This document shows, one piece after another, positions 50,192 to 60,209 of a stretch of DNA of 64,000 nt. The notes beneath the pieces are model-generated. The model had not been told where the DNA came from. It was given only the letters and a program-made list of their open reading frames with translations, and ran no database searches. This DNA comes from Bradyrhizobium embrapense (GTDB lineage Bacteria > Pseudomonadota > Alphaproteobacteria > Rhizobiales > Xanthobacteraceae): the NCBI RefSeq assembly GCF_001189235.2, contig NZ_LFIP02000002.1, positions 186,411 through 250,410 of the forward strand. The letters run 5' to 3'. The position numbers were made by a program, and so were the translations under genes. How positions within the stretch are numbered: the stretch's first letter is position 1; every line of letters begins with the position of its first letter.

Positions 50192-51058
50192 CTATCTGAT
50201 CCCCTCGGCCAAACGTGCAACTTTCCCTCCTACTCTGGTCTTTTTGCGTTCTTCTTTTTTGGATTGCGGCGCCATTCCACCGAGCGCCTGCTCGATGTTC
50301 CTTACCATCGCGACAAGACGAGGTCCAATGTCGTTGAGCAATCTGTCTTCCGTGAAGCGGAATGCCGGCGCGCCGCAATTGAACGCGTAAGGACCGGTTC
50401 CGTCGTTCAATTTCAACGCAACGCCGGCTGCGGCGACGTCGTTCTGCCAGTCGCCGGTGGACAGTGTGAAGCCGTGTTTTGCGACTGTCTCACCCGAGCG
50501 CTCGATGCCGTCACGCATCTTGGCCCAGCGACTGCCATAGTGATCCCGCAGCTCGCGCAATAATGCCGCACGCTCGTCAGGTGGCAATGCCCAAATATAG
50601 GCACGTCCCATCGCGGTGGTTGCGATCGGCACCCGCGAGCCGACGTCGAGTTGCACGCCGAGCGCCAGGCCGTTCCTGCTCTGCCCGAAATAGATCATGC
50701 TGTGGCGGTCGCGGCCGCCGACAGCGACCGCGCCGCCGGTCGCGCGCATCACTTCTTCTCGATAGGGCTCGGACAAATGCCGAACGCCGAGATTGGCGAG
50801 CGCGGCATAGCCGAGCGCCATTGCCGACGGCGCGAGCTGATACTTCTCGAATTTCGGTACCGGCGTAAGGTATCCCAGCTTGGTCAGGGTGTAGGTCAGC
50901 CGGGAAATGGTTGGCTTCGGTAACTTGGTGCGGGCGGCAATCTCCTGATTGCCGAGCAGCCCGTCATTGGGTTGAAATGCGCGCAGGACATCCAGTCCGC
51001 GGGAAAGCGCGACGACGAAATTGCGATCGGTCGCTGCTTTCTTGCTGGCGCGCTTCAT
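50192..51058 (-). CDS. IclR family transcriptional regulator
   Basis: This 288-residue regulator has the N-terminal IclR winged helix (FVVALSRGLDVLRAFQPNDG, then IAARTKLPKPTISRLTYTLT) and a C-terminal GAF-like effector domain (AVGGRDRHSMIYFGQSRNGL). A lysine/arginine-rich tail ends the protein. It is divergent from pimF and upstream of the liv genes. A perfect 19-bp palindrome lies in the divergent gap. It probably controls both the dicarboxylate or fatty-acid operon and the transporter in response to a pathway intermediate. Confidence 0.9.
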   Translation of the reverse strand: MKRASKKAATDRNFVVALSRGLDVLRAFQPNDGLLGNQEIAARTKLPKPTISRLTYTLTKLGYLTPVPKFEKYQLAPSAMALGYAALANLGVRHLSEPYREEVMRATGGAVAVGGRDRHSMIYFGQSRNGLALGVQLDVGSRVPIATTAMGRAYIWALPPDERAALLRELRDHYGSRWAKMRDGIERSGETVAKHGFTLSTGDWQNDVAAAGVALKLNDGTGPYAFNCGAPAFRFTEDRLLNDIGPRLVAMVRNIEQALGGMAPQSKKEERKKTRVGGKVARLAEGIR

Positions 51059-51139
51059 CCCTATCCTTGCCTGCCCCTGTCATGCTCGTTGACAAGGCTC
51101 GTGCTTCAAAATAACCCTCCGTGTCAAGATGTGGAATTA

Positions 51140-51158
51140 AATTTCGCAGTGCGAAATT
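51140..51158. promoter_or_regulatory. Perfect 19-bp palindrome, candidate IclR operator
   Basis: AATTTCGCA-G-TGCGAAATT is a perfect palindrome (51140-51158). It lies 82 bases upstream of the IclR start and 79 bases upstream of the pimF start, in the middle of the divergent gap. The length and single central base fit IclR-type operators. Which promoter it overlaps cannot be told from the sequence. Confidence 0.75.
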
Positions 51159-51237
51159 GGTCTGATCGCAGCGGCTCGACGCAAGTCGTGCAGCTACTCA
51201 ACACAAGTTCAAGAACAAGCATCCAGGGAGAGTCCCG

Positions 51238-53334
<2,097 letters not shown>

Positions 53335-53368
53335 TCACGTTCGGCGATACAACGGCAGTGACTGGGTT

Positions 53369-53471
53369 CCCTCTCCCCTTGTGGGAGAGGGTTAGGGAGA
53401 GGGGTGATCGCATCGGGACTGCCCGTGTGACCCTCTTCCCCAACCCCTCCCCACAAGGGGGAGGGGGAGCC
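53369..53471. repeat. Interspersed repeat between pimF and pimA
   Basis: CCCTCTCCC (53369-53377) pairs with GGGAGAGGG (53383-53391), and a second arm set, CCCCTCCCCACAAGGGGGAG, closes the element near 53471. It resembles the elements at 25941-26084 and 56386-56519. It lies within an apparent operon. Confidence 0.65.
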
Positions 53472-53509
53472 CACAAGCCGGTGCTCACCTCACATCAGTT
53501 GATGCATCC

Positions 53510-55180
53510 ATGACCTATCCCGGCGAACGATATTATCCCAAGGGCGTGCGGTGGAGCGACGAGATCACGCGCGGCACGCTGCCGGATCTGCTCTCGACGG
53601 CCGCCGCCGAGTTCGGCGCGCGTCCGGTGCTCGAATTTCGCGACCGGCAGATCAGCTACAGCGAGCTCGAAGCCCTGGTCGAGACCGCGGCCGCCGCGTT
53701 CATGCGGGCCGGTTGCGGCAAAGGCGCCTCGGTCGCGCTGTTTCTCGGCAACTCGCCCGATCACCCGATCAACTTCTTCGGCGCGCTGAAGGCCGGCGCC
53801 CGCGTCGTGCATCTGTCACCGCTCGACGGCGAGATCGCGTTGTCGCACAAGCTCTCGGACTCTGGCGCGCGCGTGCTGGTCACCAGCAACCTGTCGGCGC
53901 TGTTGCCCACCGCACTGAAATTCCTCGCCAAGGGGCTGCTCGACCGCCTGATCGTTTGCGAGGATGACCATTGGGGCAAGGTCGGCACACAGCAAGCCGC
54001 GCTGCCCGACAATCCCGCTGTTATCACCCACCGGCAGTTCATCGACGGCGCAGTCAAGCCGCCACAATGGCCCGCGGTCGACGTCGAGGACGTCGCGCTG
54101 CTGCAATATACCGGCGGCACCACCGGCCTGCCGAAGGGCGCCATGCTCAGCCACGGCAATCTCACCGCGGCGGTCTCGATCTACGACGTCTGGGGCAAGC
54201 CGGCGCGGCTCGAACGCAACGCGGTCGAGCGCGTGATCTGCGTGCTGCCGCTGTTTCACATCTACGCGTTGACCGTGGTGCTGCTGTCGGCGATCCGGCG
54301 CGGCCATCTGATCTCGCTGCATCAGCGCTTCGACGTCGAGGCCGTGATGCGCGACATCGAGGTCAAGCGCGCGACGGTGTTTCCCGGCGTGCCGACGATG
54401 TGGATTGCGATCGCCTCGCTGCCCGATCTCGACAAGCGCGATCTGTCCTCGCTGGTGGTCGCCGGCTCCGGCGGGGCGCCGCTGCCGGTCGAGGTCGCCA
54501 AGATCTTCGAGCGCCGCGTCGGCATGAAGCTGAAGAGCGGCTGGGGCATGACCGAGACCTGTTCGCCCGGCACCGGCCACCCGAAGGAAGGCCCGGAGAA
54601 GCCGGGCTCGATCGGGCTGATGCTGCCCGGCATCGAGATGGACGTGGTGTCGCTGGAGGACTCCACCAGGGTGATGCCGGTCGGCGAGGTCGGTGAAATC
54701 CGCATCCGCGGCCCGAACGTCACCAAGGGTTACTGGAACAGGCCCGCGGAAACCGCCGAGGCCTTCGTCGGCGACCGCTTCCTCACCGGCGATATCGGCT
54801 ACATGGACGCGGACGGTTATTTCTATCTGGTGGACCGCAAGAAGGACATGATCATCTCCGGCGGCTTCAACGTCTATCCGCAGATGATCGAGCAGGCGAT
54901 CTACACCCATCCCGCCGTGCACGAGGTGATCGTGATCGGCATCCCCGACGATTACCGCGGCGAGGCCGCGAAGGCCTTCATCAAGCTGCGTGACGGCGAG
55001 AAAGAGTTCTCGATCGACGAGCTGCGGGCGTTCCTCACCGGCAAGGTCGGCAAGCACGAGCTGCCGGCGGCGGTCGAGTTCGTCGCCGAATTGCCGCGCA
55101 CCCCCGTCGGCAAGCTGTCGCGCCACGAATTGCGCCAGCAGCAGCCGAAGACATCTCAAGCCAAATCAGTCGCTCAATAG
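53510..55180 (+). CDS. pimA: Dicarboxylate/long-chain acyl-CoA ligase (PimA-like)
   Basis: This 556-residue adenylate-forming ligase has YTGGTTGLPKGAMLSHGNLT (about residues 199-218), GWGMTETCSPGTGHPKEGPE, and the C-terminal DRKKDMIISGGFNVYPQMIE with the catalytic lysine region GKLSRHEL near the end. It activates a carboxylic acid to its CoA thioester. The length and gene order (F, A, C, D) match R. palustris PimA, which activates pimelate and other dicarboxylates and some fatty acids. It lacks the feruloyl-CoA-synthase ending TDKG.INQRA seen in the other two ligases here. Confidence 0.88.
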   Translation: MTYPGERYYPKGVRWSDEITRGTLPDLLSTAAAEFGARPVLEFRDRQISYSELEALVETAAAAFMRAGCGKGASVALFLGNSPDHPINFFGALKAGARVVHLSPLDGEIALSHKLSDSGARVLVTSNLSALLPTALKFLAKGLLDRLIVCEDDHWGKVGTQQAALPDNPAVITHRQFIDGAVKPPQWPAVDVEDVALLQYTGGTTGLPKGAMLSHGNLTAAVSIYDVWGKPARLERNAVERVICVLPLFHIYALTVVLLSAIRRGHLISLHQRFDVEAVMRDIEVKRATVFPGVPTMWIAIASLPDLDKRDLSSLVVAGSGGAPLPVEVAKIFERRVGMKLKSGWGMTETCSPGTGHPKEGPEKPGSIGLMLPGIEMDVVSLEDSTRVMPVGEVGEIRIRGPNVTKGYWNRPAETAEAFVGDRFLTGDIGYMDADGYFYLVDRKKDMIISGGFNVYPQMIEQAIYTHPAVHEVIVIGIPDDYRGEAAKAFIKLRDGEKEFSIDELRAFLTGKVGKHELPAAVEFVAELPRTPVGKLSRHELRQQQPKTSQAKSVAQ

Positions 55181-55189
55181 GAGGATCCG

Positions 55190-56380
55190 ATGGATCTCGC
55201 TTTCACCAAGGAAGAGATAGCCTTTCGCGAGGAGGTACGGGAGTTCTTCAAGAACAACGTGCCGCCGGAGACAAGGCGCAAGCTGCAGGAAGGCCGCCAT
55301 CTGTCGAAGGACGAGATGGTCACCTGGTGGCGCATCCTCAACAAGAAGGGCTGGGGCGTCACGCATTGGCCGAAGGAATATGGCGGCACCGGCTGGAGCA
55401 CCGTGCAGCATTACATCTTCAACGAGGAGCTGCAGTCCTATCCGGCGCCGCAGCCGCTCGCCTTCGGCGTCAGCATGGTCGGCCCTGTGATCTACACGTT
55501 CGGCAATGAGGAACAGAAGAAGAAGTATCTGCCGCGCATCGCCAATGTCGACGACTGGTGGTGCCAGGGCTTCTCCGAGCCGGGTTCGGGTTCGGACCTC
55601 GCCTCGCTGAAGACCAAGGCCGAGCGCCGCGGCGACAAGTGGATCATCAACGGCCAGAAGACCTGGACCACGCTCGCCCAGCACGCCGACATGATCTTCT
55701 GCCTCTGCCGCACCGATCCGGCGGCGAAGAAGCAGATGGGCATCTCCTTCATCGTGTTCAGCATGAAGTCGAAGGGCGTCACCGTGCGTCCGATCCAGAC
55801 CATCGACGGCGGCCATGAGGTCAACGAGGTGTTCTTCGACGACGTCGAGGTGCCCTACGAGAACCTGATCGGCGAGGAGAACAAGGGCTGGGATTACGCC
55901 AAATTCCTGCTCGGCAATGAGCGCACCGGCATTGCCCGGGTCGGCGTGTCGAAGGAGCGGCTGCGCCGCATCCGCGCGCTGGCCTCCAAGGTCGAGTCCG
56001 GCGGCCGTCCTGTCATCGAAGATCCGGCGTTCCGCGAGAAGCTGACGGCCTGCGAGATCGAGCTGAAGGCGCTCGAGCTGACCCAGCTCCGCGTCGTCGC
56101 CGACGAGGGCAAGCACGGCAAGGGCAAGCCCAATCCGGCGTCCTCGGTGCTCAAGATCAAGGGCTCGGAAATCCAGCAGACCACCACCGAGCTGCTGATG
56201 GAGATCATCGGTCCGTTCGCTGCGCCCTATGACGAGCACGGCGACGCCGGCTCCAACGAGAGCATGGATTGGACCGCGCAGATCGCGCCGAGCTACTTCA
56301 ACAACCGCAAGGTTTCGATCTACGGCGGCTCCAACGAGATCCAGCGCAACATCATCAGCAAGGCGGTGCTGGGGCTTTGA
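55190..56380 (+). CDS. pimC: Pimeloyl-CoA dehydrogenase large subunit (acyl-CoA dehydrogenase)
   Basis: This 396-residue acyl-CoA dehydrogenase starts MDLAFTKEEIAFREEVREFF and has the flavin-binding region QGFSEPGSGSDLASLKTKAE, and the C-terminal SIYGGSNEIQRNIISKAVLG. The length equals that of PimC. It starts 9 bases after the pimA stop, so no thiolase gene is present between them. It would form a mixed enzyme with the following PimD-like subunit and dehydrogenate a dicarboxylyl- or acyl-CoA. Confidence 0.9.
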   Translation: MDLAFTKEEIAFREEVREFFKNNVPPETRRKLQEGRHLSKDEMVTWWRILNKKGWGVTHWPKEYGGTGWSTVQHYIFNEELQSYPAPQPLAFGVSMVGPVIYTFGNEEQKKKYLPRIANVDDWWCQGFSEPGSGSDLASLKTKAERRGDKWIINGQKTWTTLAQHADMIFCLCRTDPAAKKQMGISFIVFSMKSKGVTVRPIQTIDGGHEVNEVFFDDVEVPYENLIGEENKGWDYAKFLLGNERTGIARVGVSKERLRRIRALASKVESGGRPVIEDPAFREKLTACEIELKALELTQLRVVADEGKHGKGKPNPASSVLKIKGSEIQQTTTELLMEIIGPFAAPYDEHGDAGSNESMDWTAQIAPSYFNNRKVSIYGGSNEIQRNIISKAVLGL

Positions 56381-56385
56381 TCCTC

Positions 56386-56519
56386 CCCCTCTCCCCGCTT
56401 TTCGCGGGGAGAGGGTTGGGGTGAGGGGCATCTCTCCGAGCAATGATTGCCGAGAGACCTATACCCCCTCACCCGGATCGCTTCGCGATCCGACCTCTCC
56501 CCGCAAGCGGGGCGAGGTG
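56386..56519. repeat. Interspersed repeat between pimC and pimD
   Basis: Two hairpin-forming ends, CCCTCTCCCCGCTTTTCGCG and ACCTCTCCCCGCAAGCGGGG, flank a GGATCGCTTCGCGATCC palindrome. The element fills the 185-base gap between two genes expected to be co-transcribed. Confidence 0.7.
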
Positions 56520-56565
56520 AAGAGGTCCCGGTTTCGGTAACGACTTTCAGTTTAAGGAAACGAAC

Positions 56566-57711
56566 ATGGATTTTGATCTGTCCGAGGAGCAGCGGCTTCT
56601 CAAGGAAAGCGTCGACGGGTTGCTGGCGGATGCCTACGACTTCGATGCGCGCAAGAAGTACATGAAGGAGAAGGGCGGCTGGAGCAAAGCGCTCTGGGGC
56701 AAGCTCGCCGAGCAGGGCCTGCTTGGTCTGCCCTTCGCGGAGACCGACGGCGGCTTCGGCGCTGGCGCGGTCGAGACCATGATCGTCATGGAAGCGCTCG
56801 GCAGGTCACTGGTGGTCGAGCCCTATCTCGCCACCGTCGTGGTCGCCGGCGGCTTCCTGCGCCATGGCGGCTCGGCCGAGCAGAAGGCCAGGTACATTCC
56901 CGGCATCATCGACGGCAGCAAGACCTTCGGCTTCGCCCAGCTCGAGAAGAACTCGCGCTACGACCTGTTCGACGTCGTGACCACGGCGAAGAAGAAGGGC
57001 GACGGTTGGGTGATCGACGGCGAGAAGTTCGTCGTGCTGAACGGCGAGAACGCCGACACCTTGATCGTGACCGCGCGTACCAAGGGTGGCCAGCGCGACA
57101 AGTCCGGCATCGGCGTGTTCCTGGTTCCGGCTGATGCCAAGGGCGTCACCAAAAAGGGCTATCCGACCCAGGACGGCCTGCACGCGGCCGACATCACCTT
57201 CACCAATGTCGAGGTCGGCGCGGATGCTGCGATCGGCGATCCCGACAACGGCCTGCCGCTGATCGAGCGCGTGGCGGACGAAGCCCGCATTGCGCTGTGC
57301 GCGGAAGCCGTCGGCGCGATGGACGAGTCGCTGAAGGAGACCGTCGAGTACATCAAGACCCGCAAGCAGTTCGGCGTTGCGATCGGCTCGTTCCAGAGCC
57401 TGCAGCACCGTGCCGCCGACATGTTCGTGGCGCTGGAGCAGGCCCGCAGCATGTCGATGTTCGCGACCATGGCGTCGGACTTCACCGATGCCAAGGAGCG
57501 TTCGTCCGCGGTCGCGGCCGCCAAGGTGCAGGTCGGCAAATCCCTGAAGTTCGTCGGCCAGCAGTCGATCCAGCTTCATGGCGGCATCGGCATGACCATG
57601 GAAGCCAAGATCGGCCACTACTTCAAGCGGCTGACCATGATCGAGAACACGCTCGGCGACACCGACTACCACCTCCGTCGCGTCAGCGAGGGCGGCGGGC
57701 TGCTGGCGTAA
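56566..57711 (+). CDS. pimD: Pimeloyl-CoA dehydrogenase small subunit (acyl-CoA dehydrogenase)
   Basis: This 381-residue acyl-CoA dehydrogenase starts MDFDLSEEQRLLKESVDGLL and has FGFAQLEKNSRYDLFDVVTT in the middle and IQLHGGIGMTMEAKIGHYFK near the C-terminus. It is the smaller partner type of the PimC/PimD pair. The segment RYDLFD replaces the usual flavin signature SEPGSGSD of the large subunit, consistent with an asymmetric heteromeric enzyme. It is preceded by AAGGAAA and follows a repeat element. Confidence 0.88.
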   Translation: MDFDLSEEQRLLKESVDGLLADAYDFDARKKYMKEKGGWSKALWGKLAEQGLLGLPFAETDGGFGAGAVETMIVMEALGRSLVVEPYLATVVVAGGFLRHGGSAEQKARYIPGIIDGSKTFGFAQLEKNSRYDLFDVVTTAKKKGDGWVIDGEKFVVLNGENADTLIVTARTKGGQRDKSGIGVFLVPADAKGVTKKGYPTQDGLHAADITFTNVEVGADAAIGDPDNGLPLIERVADEARIALCAEAVGAMDESLKETVEYIKTRKQFGVAIGSFQSLQHRAADMFVALEQARSMSMFATMASDFTDAKERSSAVAAAKVQVGKSLKFVGQQSIQLHGGIGMTMEAKIGHYFKRLTMIENTLGDTDYHLRRVSEGGGLLA

Positions 57712-57714
57712 CTC

Positions 57715-57819
57715 GTCATTCCGGGGCGCCGCGAAGCGGCGAGCCCGGAATCCATTTCACCACCAATGATGCGGCCTGATGGATTCCGGGTTCGCGACTG
57801 CGTCGCGCCCCGGAATGAC
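57715..57819. repeat. Interspersed repeat GTCATTCCGG...CCGGAATGAC
   Basis: The ends GTCATTCCGGGGCGC and GCGCCCCGGAATGAC are reverse complements, and internal GGATTCCGGG and CCCGGAATCC also pair. It is the same family as 2072-2110, with a larger centre, and lies between pimD and the SDR gene. Confidence 0.75.
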
Positions 57820-57842
57820 GGCCCATCCGGGAGGAAACAACA

Positions 57843-58616
57843 ATGAAAAACACCCCGTTCGATCTCACCGGCCAGGTCGCGGTCGTCACCGGCTCGAGCC
57901 GCGGCATCGGCCGCTCCTCGGCGGAGCTGTTGGCAAAACTCGGCGCCAAGGTCGTGATCTCCTCACGCAAGGCGGACGCCTGCCAGGAGGTCGCCGACGG
58001 CATCAAGAAGGCCGGCGGCGATGCGCTCGTCATCCCCTGCAACATCGCGCGCCGCAACGAGGTCGAAGGGCTGGTCTCGGGCACGATCAAGCACTACGGC
58101 AAGATCGACATCCTGGTCTGCAACGCCGCGGTGAATCCCTATTACGGTCCGCTGCTCGACATCACGGATGAAGCCTTCGACAAGATCATGGGCTCGAACG
58201 TCAAGAGCAACATCTGGCTGTCAGCATTGGCGATCCCGCAGATGGCCGAGCGCGGCAAAGGCTCGGTCGTCATCATCTCCTCGATCGGCGGACTTCGGGG
58301 TTCGACGGTGATCGGCGCCTACGGCATCTCCAAGGCGGCGGACTTCGCGCTGTGCCGCAGCCTCGCCGGCGAATGGGGGCCGAAGGGCGTGCGCGTCAAT
58401 TGCGTGGCGCCGGGCCTCGTGAAGACCGACTTCGCCCGCGCGCTGTGGGAGGATCCGGATAATCTGAAGCGCCGCACCGCCTCGACGCCGCTCCGCCGCA
58501 TCGGCGAGCCCGACGAGATCGCGGGCGCAGTGGCCTATCTCGCTTCCGATGCCTCGACCTTCATGACCGGCCAGACCATCGTGGTCGACGGCGGCGTGAC
58601 GACAGCGGCGACGTAA
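57843..58616 (+). CDS. SDR family oxidoreductase
   Basis: This 257-residue short-chain dehydrogenase has TGSSRGIGRSSAELLAKLGA (NAD(P)-binding, from about residue 16), CNAAVNPYYGPL, and the catalytic YGISK at about 160-164. The C-terminus VDGGVTTAAT is usual for classical SDRs. GGGAGGA precedes the ATG. It follows pimD and a repeat, so it may be the last gene of the operon, acting on a hydroxy- or keto-acyl intermediate. The substrate is not known. Confidence 0.87.
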   Translation: MKNTPFDLTGQVAVVTGSSRGIGRSSAELLAKLGAKVVISSRKADACQEVADGIKKAGGDALVIPCNIARRNEVEGLVSGTIKHYGKIDILVCNAAVNPYYGPLLDITDEAFDKIMGSNVKSNIWLSALAIPQMAERGKGSVVIISSIGGLRGSTVIGAYGISKAADFALCRSLAGEWGPKGVRVNCVAPGLVKTDFARALWEDPDNLKRRTASTPLRRIGEPDEIAGAVAYLASDASTFMTGQTIVVDGGVTTAAT

Positions 58617-58736
58617 AGCGGGAAGAAGTTAGCTTGAATCGGCTTGCGCTCGGGTCGGTTTACCTCTCCCAAGGGAGAGGTGAATCTCCGACGCCGCTCC
58701 AATTCAACCTATCCTCATCATGCTTTAGCGCCAGCC

Positions 58737-59930
58737 TCAGACCTGCTCCAGCGCCCGCTCGAAATCCTCGATCAGGTCGTCGGGATGCTCTAGCCCGGCC
58801 GAGAAGCGAATGAAACCTTCGCTGATGCCGAGTTCGGCGCGGGCCTCCGGCGCCAGGCGCTGATGCGTCGTGGTCGCGGGATGCGTGACCAGGCTCTTGG
58901 CGTCACCGAGATTGTTGGAGATGCGCGAGATCTTCAGCGCGTTGAGACAGCGGAACGCGCCGGCCTTGCCGTCCTTCACCTCGAAGCCGACCAGCGTCGA
59001 GCCGGCGCCCATCTGCTTCTTCACGGTCGCGGCCTGCGGATGATCGGCGCGGCCGGGATAAACCAGCCGCGTGATCTTCGGATGCCTGGCCAGTGCCTCG
59101 GCGATCTTGGCCGCGTTCTCGGTCTGGGCGCGGACGCGGACGCCGAGCGTCTCCAGTCCCTTCAGCAGCACCCAGGCGTTGAACGGCGACAGCGACGGAC
59201 CGGTCTGGCGCATGAAATTGTGGATGTGCTCGGCGATGAAGGCTTCCGACGACAGGATGATGCCGCCGAGGCAGCGGCCCTGGCCGTCGATATGCTTGGT
59301 CGCGGAATAGACCACGACGTCGGCGCCGAGCGACAGCGGGCTCTGCCAGATCGGGGTCGCGAACACGTTGTCGACGATCAGCCGGGCGCCGCCGCTATGC
59401 GCGATCTTGGCGATCGCGCCGATGTCGAGCACGTCGAGCGTCGGGTTGGTCGGGCTCTCCAGGAAAAAGGTCTTGGTGTTCGGCCGCAACGCGCGCTGCC
59501 ACTGGTCGAGATCGAGGCCGTCGACCAGCGTCGTCTCGATGCCGTAGCGCGGCAACAGGTCCTGCACCACGTAGAGACAGGAGCCGAACAGGGCTTTTGA
59601 GGCCACCACATGATCGCCGGCCTTCAGCGGCGCCAGGATCGCGGTGGTCACCGCAGCCATGCCGGTCGCGGTCGAGCGGGCGGCTTCGGCGCCCTCGAGC
59701 TCGATCATGCGGCGCTCGAACATCGCAATGGTCGGATTGGAATAGCGCGAGTAGATGAAGCCGGGGTCCTGGCCCTTGAAACGCGCCTCGCATTGCTCGG
59801 CGCTGTCGTAGACGTAGCCCTGGGTGAGAAACAGCCCTTCCGACGTCTCCCCGAACTGCGAGCGCAGCGTGCCGCCATGGACCAGGCGGGTTTCGGGACG
59901 AAAGCGGGCGGTACCTTCAGATTCAGACAT
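58737..59930 (-). CDS. metZ: O-succinylhomoserine sulfhydrylase
   Basis: This 397-residue PLP enzyme makes homocysteine from O-succinylhomoserine and sulfide in methionine synthesis. Residues YSRYSNPTIAMFERRMIELE (about 60-79) and the PLP-lysine motif YSATKHIDGQGR (Lys near 212) are the Cys/Met-metabolism PLP family marks; GLFLTQGYVYDSAEQ near the start is typical of MetZ. The ATG at 59930 follows GGAGG. Upstream lies a SAM-II riboswitch and a terminator, so high SAM should lower expression. This leader also supports the methionine assignment. Confidence 0.93.
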   Translation of the reverse strand: MSESEGTARFRPETRLVHGGTLRSQFGETSEGLFLTQGYVYDSAEQCEARFKGQDPGFIYSRYSNPTIAMFERRMIELEGAEAARSTATGMAAVTTAILAPLKAGDHVVASKALFGSCLYVVQDLLPRYGIETTLVDGLDLDQWQRALRPNTKTFFLESPTNPTLDVLDIGAIAKIAHSGGARLIVDNVFATPIWQSPLSLGADVVVYSATKHIDGQGRCLGGIILSSEAFIAEHIHNFMRQTGPSLSPFNAWVLLKGLETLGVRVRAQTENAAKIAEALARHPKITRLVYPGRADHPQAATVKKQMGAGSTLVGFEVKDGKAGAFRCLNALKISRISNNLGDAKSLVTHPATTTHQRLAPEARAELGISEGFIRFSAGLEHPDDLIEDFERALEQV

Positions 59931-59970
59931 GTGACCTCCGAAGTGGCCATTTCCCTTGGAAACTGGCCAC

Positions 59971-60005
59971 AAAAAAACCGGCCTGGAGCAACCTCCACAA
60001 GCCGG
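59971..60005 (-). terminator. Intrinsic terminator between SAM-II riboswitch and metZ
   Basis: On the minus strand, CCGGC pairs with GCCGG (60005-60001 with 59982-59978) and TGGAG pairs with CTCCA inside it, followed by TTTTTTT (59977-59971). It lies 17 bases downstream of the SAM-II aptamer and about 40 bases before the ATG, so it is placed to terminate metZ transcription when SAM is bound. The coupling is inferred. A further hairpin, GTGGCCA...TGGCCAC (59943-59970), lies just before the ribosome-binding site. Confidence 0.75.
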
Positions 60006-60022
60006 GATCACACTGTCCCCGG

Positions 60023-60077
60023 CCTGTTTAGCGACTTATTTAACGTGGCTGCAAGCCGGCCGGCTCAAATCACCACG
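60023..60077 (-). ncRNA. SAM-II riboswitch
   Basis: Read on the minus strand, the element begins CGTGGTGATTTG and ends TTAAATAAGTCGCTAAACAGG, with TTGCAGCCACG between. CGTGG (60077-60073) pairs with CCACG (60048-60044) to form P1, and the conserved AAGTCGCTAAA segment supplies the pseudoknot. This matches the alphaproteobacterial SAM-II consensus (metA/metZ leaders). It binds S-adenosylmethionine and would lower metZ expression when SAM is high. Confidence 0.92.
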
Positions 60078-60209
60078 GGATAAGTGCAGCTGATATTCCC
60101 TCGCGCCCTTTCCGTCAAGACGGTCATCGGATAACCCCTAAAAGCCCATATATTGGGGCTTGGTGGCCGTTCAGAGTATTGATTTCGGGCCATCTCGAGG
60201 GACCGCATC

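Noticed and set aside
58662..58681. ACCTCTCCC-AA-GGGAGAGGT hairpin as a terminator for the SDR gene
   Set aside because: No T-run follows on either strand and the sequence matches the dispersed CTCTCCC repeat family, so a terminator role is not supported.
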